A stretch of 64,000 nt of DNA from Spiro-02 sp034114085 (GTDB lineage: Bacteria; Spirochaetota; Spirochaetia; Sphaerochaetales; Sphaerochaetaceae), in contig JAXEWB010000090.1 in the NCBI GenBank assembly GCA_034114085.1, forward strand, positions 13,596 to 77,595. Direction: 5' to 3'. Each line of letters opens with the position of its first letter. The first letter of the stretch is position 1. The notes beneath the pieces are model-generated. The model was not told the origin of the DNA, ran no database searches, and worked only from the letters and a program-made list of their open reading frames with translations. The translations under genes were made by a program, and so were the position numbers. Positions 8,936-16,552 of the stretch are shown one piece after another.

Positions 8936-9808
8936 ATGAAAAAAAGTACAAACCGTATAGTCAAAGAGCAGCCTATTCTCTACTTGCTGCCCGCACTGCT
9001 CGTGTTAGCAGTATTGGTTTTTGTCCCCTTGATGACAAACATCATAAAAAGTTTCTCATATAAGGACTCTTTTTCATTAGCGAATTATCGAAGATTATTC
9101 ACTGACAAGCAGTTCCTCAAAGATTTGAAGAACACCTTCGCATGGCTTTTGTATACGCTTCCGTTTGAAATGGTCCTTGGTCTGTTTATTGCAATTCTCC
9201 TGAATATGAAAATCCGTTTCCAGAAATTTTTCAGGACTTTGTTCATTATCCCATGGGTTATTCCTGCCACGGTTGTCTGTATCATTTGGAAATGGATGTA
9301 CAACGCTGATTACGGCATTCTCAACAGCATCCTCATGAAACTGCATATTATTTCCAAGTATCAACTTTGGCTTGCATCTGCCCAACAATCCCTGCCATGT
9401 CAGGCAGCTGTATATGTATGGAAGATATCGCCTTTTGTCATGATTATGTACCTTTCTGGTTTACAAGGCATTTCCCCGGATATCTATGAGGCCGCAAGAA
9501 TAGATGGAGCAAATTGGTTCGTACAAACATTCAAGATTACTATCCCTCTTCTCGTATCTGTCATGCGTTCTGTTATCTTGGTTTCCACCATCTGGGCTTT
9601 GAATTCCTTTGTGTATGTCTACTCATTAACGGGAGGAGGACCTGCCAGGGTATCTGAGACCGTACAGATTTTCATTTACAAAACGGGTATCGAACAATTC
9701 AAATTTGAATACTCGGCAACTGCGGCAAATGTGTTCTTGGTAATCGTGATGATCGTTGCACTCATCAATATAAAAGTCGGTGACAAAACTGAAGAGAAAA
9801 CCCAATAA
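8936..9808 (+). CDS. CUT1 ABC sugar permease, MalF/UgpA type
   Basis: 290 residues with six predicted membrane helices, the first at ILYLLPALLVLAVLVFVPLM. The EAA loop, which docks the ATPase, reads YEAARIDGANWFVQTFKITI with the conserved G. The length is typical of the family. The start is supported by CAAGGAA. It forms the membrane channel together with the following permease (13-base gap) and receives substrate from the upstream binding protein. Confidence 0.92.
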   Translation: MKKSTNRIVKEQPILYLLPALLVLAVLVFVPLMTNIIKSFSYKDSFSLANYRRLFTDKQFLKDLKNTFAWLLYTLPFEMVLGLFIAILLNMKIRFQKFFRTLFIIPWVIPATVVCIIWKWMYNADYGILNSILMKLHIISKYQLWLASAQQSLPCQAAVYVWKISPFVMIMYLSGLQGISPDIYEAARIDGANWFVQTFKITIPLLVSVMRSVILVSTIWALNSFVYVYSLTGGGPARVSETVQIFIYKTGIEQFKFEYSATAANVFLVIVMIVALINIKVGDKTEEKTQ

Positions 9809-9820
9809 GGAGGAAACATC

Positions 9821-10657
9821 ATGAGGCAATCAAAAATACGACTCTCGTACATATTTATATATGTTCTTATTTCTTTAATGGCTCTTATTATGATATTTCC
9901 ATTCTTTTGGGTGATATCTTGCTCATTGAGGCCATCAGACCAGTTGCTCACGTCCCCACCACGTCTTTTTCCTTCGACCGTATCGTTTGCCGCATTCAAG
10001 CATGTACTTACGGAGACAAACATCCCAAGATTTTTCTTGAATTCAGTAATCATTTCTGTTACTGCTACATTACTTTGTATCATTATCGCCTTACCCGCTG
10101 CATATTCTTTTGCCCGTCACAAGTATAAAGGGAAAACGTTTTTCCTTCTTGTCATTCTCCTTTGCAATATGGTTCCGCAGGCTTCTACGCTTGTTCCGCT
10201 CTATCGATCATTAAACTCGTTGGGAGTGCTGAACAAGCATTTTACGATTTCTTTTACTCACCTTCTTTGCATGCTTCCTTTCTCTATCATCATGCTTCGA
10301 GGCTTTATTGCTACAATACCCAGAAGCCTTGAGGAAGCAGCAACAATCGACGGCTGTTCAAAGCTTCAGGTTCTTCTCCGGGTAATCCTCCCCATTAGTG
10401 CTCCCGGTATCTTTGCCACGGCAATGTATGCTTTCATGATTAGCTGGGAAGAGTTCATGTATGCTTTGACATTCTCCACAAGCGACTTGGTCAGAACCCT
10501 TTCTGTAGGTATTCAGATGTTCTCTATGGAATATAAAGTAGATTGGGGTTCTATTCTTTCATCTTCTGTCTTAATGTCACTCCCTATTCTTATCCTGTTC
10601 TTCTTTATCCAAGATGTCTTTATACAAAGCGCAACTGTAGGGGCTGTAAAAGAGTAA
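9821..10657 (+). CDS. CUT1 ABC sugar permease, MalG/UgpE type
   Basis: 278 residues with six predicted membrane helices. The EAA loop is LEEAATIDGCSKLQVLLRVI. AAGGAGG lies 9 bases upstream of the start. It is the second half of the transmembrane heterodimer. The gap to the next gene (10658-10801) is longer than others in the cluster and could hold an internal promoter. Confidence 0.92.
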   Translation: MRQSKIRLSYIFIYVLISLMALIMIFPFFWVISCSLRPSDQLLTSPPRLFPSTVSFAAFKHVLTETNIPRFFLNSVIISVTATLLCIIIALPAAYSFARHKYKGKTFFLLVILLCNMVPQASTLVPLYRSLNSLGVLNKHFTISFTHLLCMLPFSIIMLRGFIATIPRSLEEAATIDGCSKLQVLLRVILPISAPGIFATAMYAFMISWEEFMYALTFSTSDLVRTLSVGIQMFSMEYKVDWGSILSSSVLMSLPILILFFFIQDVFIQSATVGAVKE

Positions 10658-10801
10658 CGATAAACAAAGTCATTTTTCAGATACCATAAGCCCGTACGGC
10701 TAGAAGATGCCTCGCGGCAAAACTGACAAATCGAATTGAAAGAGTTTGCCATAGGCAATGAGTTTGCTTTTGTTTACAAAGTCAATAAGGAGTAATGAAT
10801 T

Positions 10802-11776
10802 ATGGATAAAAGAATAATCAACTGGGGTATATTGGGATATGCAGGAATTGCACGTAAACATGTTTTACCTGCAATGAGAAGCTGCGCAAATGCCCACTTG
10901 TACGCGATAGCTTCCCGTAACAAGGAAAAGCTTGATGAAGCATTCTCCTCGTTTGGCTTTGAAAGGACATATCTATCTTATGATGAACTTCTAGAAGATC
11001 CCAAGGTTGATGCTGTTTACATTCCTCTTCCCAATAGACTTCACAAAGAATGGGTTATGAAAGCGGCAAAGCACAAGAAGAGTATTCTTTGCGAAAAACC
11101 ATTATCGCTATCAGCAGATGATTGTAAGGAAATGATTGATATTGCCAAGGAAAACCATGTATTCCTCATGGAAGCTTTCATGTATAGGTTTACCAACAGA
11201 ACTCAAAAACTCAAAGAGTTACTTTCTTCCAAGGTTATCGGAGACATCAAGACCATAAAATCCTCGTATAGGTTTTACATGGATTCATTTGAAACCAATG
11301 ATATCAGGCTCAATAAGGATTTAGCGGGAGGCGCTCTTCATGATGTGGGCTGTTATCCCATCAATCTGTTAGGGATGATCACCGGAAAAATTCCCACCAA
11401 GATCAAAGCGGTAAAGAATACATATCAAGGAGTCGATACTTCCCTATCGGCCATTCTCAAGTATGACAGTGGTATTATTGCTTCAATCGATTGCGGCTTT
11501 GACAGCCAGTCTTGTCTTTTGACTGAAATTTCCGGGACAAAAGGTTCCATAATAATGCGAGACAGTTTCTTGGACACGGATGCTCCCATAGTCGCTGTCA
11601 TGAACTCCACCGGGAAACTCACAAAATACGAAATACCCGTTTCTGCCCGTTACGAAGATGAGGTACAAGCAGTTACAAAAGCTATTCTGTCAGGATCCAA
11701 AGAACTTCTTCCATGGGAAGAATCAGTCAAGAACAATCAGCTGATCGCTGATATTCTTGCAATTGCGGAGGAATAA
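10802..11776 (+). CDS. Gfo/Idh/MocA-family NAD(P)-dependent oxidoreductase (first copy)
   Basis: 324 residues; AAGGAG precedes the ATG. The N-terminal Rossmann fold starts NWGILGYAGIARKHVLPAM. The family landmark is CEKPLSLSADDC around residues 97-108, whose Lys is the catalytic base region. The C-terminal alpha/beta domain contains AGGALHDVGCYPINLLG, the substrate- and dimer-forming sheet with a GGALxDxGCY motif. It should oxidise or reduce a sugar, inositol or sugar-acid hydroxyl. Together with the next gene, two bases downstream, it forms a pair that could carry out an oxidation-reduction epimerisation of the imported compound. Confidence 0.88.
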   Translation: MDKRIINWGILGYAGIARKHVLPAMRSCANAHLYAIASRNKEKLDEAFSSFGFERTYLSYDELLEDPKVDAVYIPLPNRLHKEWVMKAAKHKKSILCEKPLSLSADDCKEMIDIAKENHVFLMEAFMYRFTNRTQKLKELLSSKVIGDIKTIKSSYRFYMDSFETNDIRLNKDLAGGALHDVGCYPINLLGMITGKIPTKIKAVKNTYQGVDTSLSAILKYDSGIIASIDCGFDSQSCLLTEISGTKGSIIMRDSFLDTDAPIVAVMNSTGKLTKYEIPVSARYEDEVQAVTKAILSGSKELLPWEESVKNNQLIADILAIAEE

Positions 11777-11778
11777 GC

Positions 11779-12723
11779 ATGATACACTTCGGTATTGTAG
11801 GATGTGGGAACATTGCGCACAAATTTGCGGAAGCTGTAAAACTTGTCCATGAAGCCACAGTGACCTGTTGTGCCTCCCATGATCTCTCAAGAGCACAATC
11901 GTTTGCACGGGAAACAGGAATTAAGACAGCTTATGGAAAATATGAAGACTTATTTTCTTCCCAAGAAGTCGACATAGTTTATGTAGCGACTACATGCAAT
12001 TTTCATTATGAGAATATCAAAGGAGCCTTACTTTCTGGCAAATCCGTCCTTTGTGAGAAAACAATGGCGACCACCTCAAAAGAAACCATAGAGCTTTTCT
12101 CCCTCGCAAAAGAAAAAGGACTCTTCTTGTTTGAAGGCATGTGGTCTTTATTTTTGCCTGCCATACAAAAAGCAAAACAATGGATTGATGATGGAAGAAT
12201 AGGTGATATCTCACTAGCCTCCTATTTTGGAGGAATTCATGCTCCATCCGACAATCGGATTTTCAACAAGGAACTTGGCGGCGGAGCATTTCTAGACTTG
12301 ACGGTATATCCCTATGAGATCCTATCTTTTCTTTTGGGAAAACCTGGGAAACTTGTGAAATCTGACCTCACTTTTGCAAACGGGGTAGATACAGTCAACT
12401 CAATCATCATGGACTTCGAAGGAACAAAAGGAATGATAGCGACTACTGTATATGCTCGAATTCCTTCCCCTTCAGGTATCTTTGGCAACAAGGGATACAT
12501 CCTTATTGAACAAACCCATAGAGCTGATACAGTGCGCCTGTTTGATGACAACTTTATATTACAGGAAGAATTCACATCATTTGTCTCAAATGGGTTTGAG
12601 TATGAAATTCAAGAAGCGTGTAATCTTTTCAAACAAAAGGCGACAAAAAGTAGAATATGTACTCCCGAACTCACAATTTCATTTCTAAAACTCATGGAGG
12701 AGTCCATCTATGAAAACAGATAA
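11779..12723 (+). CDS. Gfo/Idh/MocA-family oxidoreductase (second copy)
   Basis: 314 residues, RBS GGAGG. The Rossmann start is HFGIVGCGNIAHKFAEAV; CEKTMATTSKET replaces the usual CEKP (Pro to Thr) but keeps the Lys. GGGAFLDLTVYPYEI is the C-terminal signature. It overlaps the UPF0303 gene by 14 bases and follows the first copy by two bases, so the three are translationally coupled. It is closer in sequence style to the truncated third copy (HFGIVGCGNIAHKF against RFGIIGAGHIANRF, and VATTCNFHYENI against VATTNNFHYQNV) than to the first, suggesting a local duplication. Confidence 0.88.
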   Translation: MIHFGIVGCGNIAHKFAEAVKLVHEATVTCCASHDLSRAQSFARETGIKTAYGKYEDLFSSQEVDIVYVATTCNFHYENIKGALLSGKSVLCEKTMATTSKETIELFSLAKEKGLFLFEGMWSLFLPAIQKAKQWIDDGRIGDISLASYFGGIHAPSDNRIFNKELGGGAFLDLTVYPYEILSFLLGKPGKLVKSDLTFANGVDTVNSIIMDFEGTKGMIATTVYARIPSPSGIFGNKGYILIEQTHRADTVRLFDDNFILQEEFTSFVSNGFEYEIQEACNLFKQKATKSRICTPELTISFLKLMEESIYENR

Positions 12724-13195
12724 AGAACAGCTGGCAATTACCATCATGCAAGAAGACACATTGTGTTTTCCCACAATCACTACAGAAATGATTTTAGACA
12801 TTGCCAAATCCCTTTCAGTAGAATTGCATAGAAGAAAATCTCCTTCGTTTCTGATTGCTCAGGTTAATGGGAGATCGCTTTATACCGAAAGTTTTCCCCA
12901 TGCTTCCATTGACAATGAGAATTGGGCAAGACGGAAAGGAAACACTACCCTTCTATTGGGAAAAAGTTCCTATCGAGTGACTCTGGAGATGAGAATAAAT
13001 GGAAAAGATCTATCCAATCGAGGAGTCGCTATCTCCGAGTATGCTCTTTCAGGAGGGGCCTTTCCTATCAAAATCAATGATCTTGTCATAGGGTATTTGG
13101 GTTTATCTGGAACAACACAAGAGGAAGAACATCAACTCATTGCAGACGCAATTGCGAACTATCAAAACAAGAAAATTCCATCAATTTTTGATTGA
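12710..13195 (+). CDS. UPF0303/HbpS-like domain protein
   Basis: 161 residues with a strong GGAGGAG ribosome binding site inside the end of the preceding gene. The sequence follows the UPF0303 family: DNENWARRKGNTTLLLGKSS in the middle, then ISEYALSGGAFPIKI and LSGTTQEEEHQLIADAI near the end. The family shares the profilin-like GlcG/HbpS fold, and some members are annotated as haem-degrading, but the function is not established. It frequently sits in sugar catabolic operons, as here between two Gfo/Idh genes, so a role tied to the oxidoreductases is plausible. Confidence 0.85.
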   Translation: MKTDKEQLAITIMQEDTLCFPTITTEMILDIAKSLSVELHRRKSPSFLIAQVNGRSLYTESFPHASIDNENWARRKGNTTLLLGKSSYRVTLEMRINGKDLSNRGVAISEYALSGGAFPIKINDLVIGYLGLSGTTQEEEHQLIADAIANYQNKKIPSIFD

Positions 13196-13206
13196 TAAAG
13201 GAAAAT

Positions 13207-13530
13207 ATGGAAAATAAACCCAACTTTAGATTTGGAATAATCGGAGCTGGCCATATTGCCAACAGATTTTGCAATGCAGCAAAAACAGTAAAAAATATTG
13301 AAGTTGTTGCGGTAGGAAGCAAAAGCCAAGAACGGGCTCAAGAATTCGCCAAGAATAACGATGTCCCTTCTTCCTATAGTGATTACGAAGAAATGCTATC
13401 CAAAGAGAAGCTTGACGCTGTATATGTTGCCACAACAAACAACTTTCATTACCAGAATGTACTACAAGTCTTAGACTACAAAATACCAGTTCTTTGTGAA
13501 AAGCCTTGCCGACATACGGCAAGCCTTTGA
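13207..13530 (+). pseudogene. Gfo/Idh/MocA oxidoreductase (third copy), cut after the EKP motif
   Basis: Start at ATG 13207 behind AAAGGAAA. The Rossmann domain is intact (RFGIIGAGHIANRFCNAAKT, then YSDYEEMLSKEKLDAVYVAT) up to VLCEKP at 13506. From there the frame runs only eight more codons of unrelated sequence to TGA 13530. About 220 residues, including the whole substrate domain, are gone. The junction coincides with a sharp jump in GC content and with the 3' part of a phage-type gene on the opposite strand. It should be non-functional. Confidence 0.8.
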
Positions 13531-14044
13531 CGCATCTCCCGTTGATATTGCAGTCCCTCCCTATCCCGACGACCTCGCACAATTCAGGCTTCTTTTCGAA
13601 CCCTTGCACGACGACACGATCACCCGCCTTGACGGTGGACGTGGGGACTTCCACCGTATGCAGGATTTCCCCCAGCCTGTCTTTTTCCGGCTGCGCAAAG
13701 TCTATGTCATCCATCATCTCGGCAAGATCGTATTCCCTTTGTTCATAGCCATAGAAATGCCGTCTTTCGACGATCTTCCAGCCGTCCACGACGTAGACCC
13801 CGTTGTCTTCGTCGATCTCATCCGTAGCGGGATAGACCCCGACAGACAAGGTTCCGCCGAAGTAGTTGGCGATGACCTGCGCAAGCCTTGCGGCGGCGTA
13901 CCCATCGTCATGCCCGAAGCCACGGCACCCCTTGAGTTCGCAATATCTCAGGAACGCCTCGACGCTGTCCCTTCCGCCGTTCCAGTGCAGGTATACCCCC
14001 ACTCCATCATCCGAAAGACCACGAACGAACCCTCTGTTTCCCAT
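13507..14044 (-). CDS. Phage/mobile-element protein of the MGNR...HWNGGRDSVEAF family, 3' end lost
   Basis: The true start is ATG 14044, preceded by GCAGGAGGTG. The protein reads MGNRGFVRGLSDDGVGVYLH, then HWNGGRDSVEAFLRYCELKG and EQREYDLAEMMDDIDFAQPE. I recognise this pattern from hypothetical proteins of Firmicutes phages and conjugative elements; the function is unknown. A C-terminal SH3-like stretch (VKAGDRVVVQGFEKKPELCE) follows. Near 13507 the frame runs without a stop into the antisense of the broken Gfo/Idh gene and ends only at 13226, so the native C-terminus is lost or replaced by an artificial tail. GC content is far above the left flank. Confidence 0.65.
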
Positions 14045-14142
14045 ATAATGCACCTCCTGCAAACGATTCCATCGCATACGCAACGGATTGAAAACCGTTC
14101 GCATAACCCCAAAAAGGGTCGTGCGAGTGATTTTCTGACATG

Positions 14143-14169
14143 AAAAAAGCCACCCGTGCGGATGGCTTT
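14143..14169 (-). terminator. Intrinsic terminator, minus direction
   Basis: On the minus strand AAAGCCA-TCC-loop-GGG-TGGCTTT is followed by TTTTTT. It lies about 100 bases upstream of the MGNR-family gene start, so it ends a minus-strand transcript whose gene is no longer present. Confidence 0.55.
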
Positions 14170-14318
14170 GGAATCTCTGTCGAATTAATCTTTGAAACTC
14201 AGGGTTCGCCCCTTTGTACAAATGATACATGTTTGCGCTTCCAAAACAAACAGCCGTGCTATACTGTCCCCCAGCTATACTTCAAAGTCAGTCATCTATC
14301 TTCGGGGAGAGAGATAGA

Positions 14319-15257
14319 ATGAAGAAACTTATTGTCACGCTGGCCTTGATTCTCTGTATACAGCCTTTATTTGCAAAAGACGAATGGTTCTATCTCTCCA
14401 GCAATGAAATTAATAACCCAGGGGCTGCAAGATATGTGATTCCAGCGAATCAAATACAAACAAAAGGAATGTCGGATTCAATAAATTATGGATATTGTGA
14501 TGTAAGAATTTCTGGGGAGAACGCACCATTTCCTCAAATGGATATAACTTTTTGGTTTATTATCAATCGCAAGTCACCTAGTAGTCAAATTACTAAGGAA
14601 AACTTGCTGAAATTTTCCAATGAGCCCATAATAAAAATCAGAGATGACAATTCTGATATATACACCATAAAACCGTACGGATATCATGAGCTATATTTGT
14701 ATGGTGACGATGCGAAAACAATACGAGATCTACTCAAAAAAAACAAATCTCTCTCGATAGTGATACGGGATAGTAATAAAGAGATTTCTTTCAAAATACC
14801 TAGTAATAATTTCAAACAAACATGTGGCGATGTATTAATGAGAATAGACAGCATCCCATTCGATGAATGGACACATATGAACAGCAACTTCAATTGGATT
14901 TTTCTACAAGACCCAGAAAGTAAAAATTTTATTTCTATTGTAACGCCACGCAAAGGATATATCAATGAATATAGATTTAGTTTTAATATATATGAACAAT
15001 ATGACGATGGATATTGCAAAGTAACTTCATATGAAAATGATTGGATTACCATATTTGCAATAAATTCACACGGGCAATTTGATAGTCCTATTTCTCGATT
15101 CAGAGAAATAAGAGAACCTGATTCAATAAAGTTGCGAGACTTATTCATTTCTGGCGATGCTATTACATTTATACTTGGAACATCCAATATTGACGAACCT
15201 ATGCAATTTGTCATGAAAAATACGGATTCGTATATTGAACTTGATAAAGAAAACTAG
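14319..15257 (+). CDS. Exported protein of unknown function
   Basis: The start is placed at ATG 14319 (GGGGAGAG upstream; the longer frame from 14229 lacks a ribosome site). 312 residues begin with a signal peptide, MKKLIVTLALILCIQPLFAK, probably cleaved after LFA. The remainder is AT-rich in codons and rich in Asn, Ile, Ser and Tyr, with beta-strand character and no cysteine-based lipobox. I do not recognise a family. The composition differs strongly from the GC-rich neighbour at 13.5-14.0 kb, marking it as a separate acquisition. It is preceded by a TATACT-like -10 box near 14264. Confidence 0.6.
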   Translation: MKKLIVTLALILCIQPLFAKDEWFYLSSNEINNPGAARYVIPANQIQTKGMSDSINYGYCDVRISGENAPFPQMDITFWFIINRKSPSSQITKENLLKFSNEPIIKIRDDNSDIYTIKPYGYHELYLYGDDAKTIRDLLKKNKSLSIVIRDSNKEISFKIPSNNFKQTCGDVLMRIDSIPFDEWTHMNSNFNWIFLQDPESKNFISIVTPRKGYINEYRFSFNIYEQYDDGYCKVTSYENDWITIFAINSHGQFDSPISRFREIREPDSIKLRDLFISGDAITFILGTSNIDEPMQFVMKNTDSYIELDKEN

Positions 15258-15349
15258 AGTAAATAAAATTTTAGATGCCGATATAGAAATATAGCGTCTA
15301 GCCGACTTGAACGACTTGCAATCCTAGACACTTGGGACGCTCACTGACT

Positions 15350-15371
15350 AGCCGGGTCACAACGCCCGGCT
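15350..15371. terminator. Hairpin between exported protein and doc genes
   Basis: AGCCGGG - 8-base loop - CCCGGCT, followed on the plus strand by GGCCTCTTT. It lies between two convergent genes and could terminate the plus-strand transcript; the T-run is short. Confidence 0.35.
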
Positions 15372-15384
15372 GGCCTCTTTCAAA

Positions 15385-15762
15385 TCACATCTCATGGGTT
15401 CCAATCCATTCAAGCAATGATTCATAGGATGTCTCGCCCTTCGCAAGGTTCAGTCCTAATTCGACAAGTTCATCGTCGGTCGAGAGAATCCTGATCCCAT
15501 TGACTTCAAGGAAAGTCAGCATCACATAGATTCCTATCCTTTTGTTTCCATCGACGAACGCATGGTTGGACACCAACGAATATCCGATTCTCGCGGCTTT
15601 CTCTTCCTTTGACGGATACAGTTCCTTGCCGTCGAACGTAGCGAACGCACTCGCTATCGCGGAATCCAGCAGGTTGAAATCCCTCAGACCTGCTCTGCCT
15701 CCGGTCTCTTCGATCATCAGTTTTTGCAACAGAAGTACCTTGTCAGTGGAAAACCGAATCAT
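15385..15762 (-). CDS. doc: Doc/Fic-type toxin
   Basis: 125 residues with the Fic core motif in its Doc variant, HAFVDGNKRIG at about residues 66-76. The His, the acidic residue and the GNKR loop needed for nucleotide handling are present. Doc enzymes phosphorylate elongation factor Tu and so stop translation. The N-terminus IRFSTDKVLLLQKLMIEETG and the overall length match the family. The gene overlaps the end of the phd gene by four bases, the classical antitoxin-first arrangement, so it looks like an intact toxin-antitoxin module stabilising this mosaic region. Confidence 0.88.
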   Translation of the reverse strand: MIRFSTDKVLLLQKLMIEETGGRAGLRDFNLLDSAIASAFATFDGKELYPSKEEKAARIGYSLVSNHAFVDGNKRIGIYVMLTFLEVNGIRILSTDDELVELGLNLAKGETSYESLLEWIGTHEM

Positions 15763-16001
15763 TCAGCCAACCTCATGAACGCTTCCTTGTACTTGTCGAG
15801 GATACGTTTCGCGACTACATCAATCTTTTCGTCATCGGTCAGATCATAGATCCCCGGTTGTTTCAAATCGATAATCATGTAGGACGGCATGTTGTTCTTG
15901 AAAATGATGGCATTTCCGTTTTTCTCGGCTATCCTTACAGCTTTTGAAAAATTCCGGTTGGCCTCGGTCATGGTGATTATCTGATTGGTGTTGATTTGCA
16001 T
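15759..16001 (-). CDS. phd: Phd-family antitoxin
   Basis: 80 residues. The N-terminal Phd/YefM DNA-binding fold reads TMTEANRNFSKAVRIAEKNG followed by NAIIFKNNMPSYMIIDL. The C-terminal ~25 residues are a charged tail that would wrap around Doc. The RBS is AAGGAGAAC. It is co-transcribed with and ahead of doc (4-base overlap) and is expected to repress its own promoter in the ~80 bases upstream. Confidence 0.85.
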   Translation of the reverse strand: MQINTNQIITMTEANRNFSKAVRIAEKNGNAIIFKNNMPSYMIIDLKQPGIYDLTDDEKIDVVAKRILDKYKEAFMRLAE

Positions 16002-16082
16002 GACAGTTCTCCTTGTTTTGCATTGTAGTGCAATATCTAGGATGTTTTCAACCTATTTCAGATTCAATGTTGCAAAAACTTT

Positions 16083-16120
16083 CGGTTTCCTATGCCCTCC
16101 TCAAAGGGCACGGGAAACCG
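16083..16120. repeat. Two-step inverted repeat
   Basis: CGGTTTCC (16083-16090) pairs with GGAAACCG (16113-16120), and inside it GCCCT (16094-16098) pairs with AGGGC (16105-16109). The result is an almost continuous 13-bp hairpin. TTTTTT follows only 16 bases later, so this resembles a REP-like element more than a terminator. Confidence 0.5.
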
Positions 16121-16178
16121 CCCCTACGCTCGCAGGTTTTTTGTTGTCAGAAAACAGAAGCGGAAGTACAATGCTTTC

Positions 16179-16349
16179 ATGGGCAAGAATAGAAACCACC
16201 CAAAAGCTATAATCACAGGGAAAGCTGGAGATATAGTAAAACCTTCATGGAGTCCTGTAATTCCGCAACCCACAATAGTTAAGGATAAAGTACCGGAACT
16301 CCATAGAAATGCTTCAATTTATGACATAAGGAATGAGCTATCTGAATGA
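16179..16349 (+). CDS. Possible small protein (56 residues)
   Basis: ATG 16179 to TGA 16347-16349. The translation (MGKNRNHPKAIITGKAGDIV, then KPSWSPVIPQPTIVKDKVPE) has natural amino-acid composition and no rare-codon excess. A weak GCGGAAG lies about 15 bases upstream. It overlaps the next small ORF. I do not recognise it; it could be part of an undescribed small-protein pair or a fossil. Confidence 0.3.
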   Translation: MGKNRNHPKAIITGKAGDIVKPSWSPVIPQPTIVKDKVPELHRNASIYDIRNELSE

Positions 16350-16452
16350 GCTTGATGATCTGCACGCTCATGTATGGCTGCGCCAGGACGCTCCCCTCAA
16401 ACGGAAGCATATCAACCGGTTACTGCAAAGATACCTTGTGGAAGGAAGCTGA
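16333..16452 (+). CDS. Possible small helical protein (39 residues)
   Basis: ATG 16333, overlapping the preceding ORF by 17 bases in another frame. MSYLNELDDLHAHVWLRQDA, then KRKHINRLLQRYLVEGS is strongly amphipathic-helical. AAGGA sits directly against the ATG, too close for efficient initiation unless coupled to the upstream ORF. No family recognised. Confidence 0.25.
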   Translation: MSYLNELDDLHAHVWLRQDAPLKRKHINRLLQRYLVEGS

Positions 16453-16504
16453 TTTTTCAATATTTCTGAGGCGGATTTGCGTGGGCATGTCGCATTGGCA
16501 ATTT

Positions 16505-16538
16505 GACACCCCTCTGAAAATTCCGACACCCCTTGAAA
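16505..16538. repeat. 20-base-period direct repeat
   Basis: GACACCCCTCTGAAA at 16505 and GACACCCCTTGAAA at 16525 are spaced exactly 20 bases. Short tandem sites near an end like this are seen at the termini of some insertion sequences (IS21-like), but no transposase is next to it. Confidence 0.35.
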
Positions 16539-16552
16539 GTTCTTTGTACTGG

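Noticed and set aside
13496..14143. 215-codon plus-strand frame opposite the MGNR-family gene
   Set aside because: It is the antisense shadow of the clearly coding minus-strand gene with its GGAGGTG ribosome site.
16505..16538. Terminus of an intact IS21-type element
   Set aside because: Only a short direct repeat is seen; no istA/istB-like gene or second end in the window.
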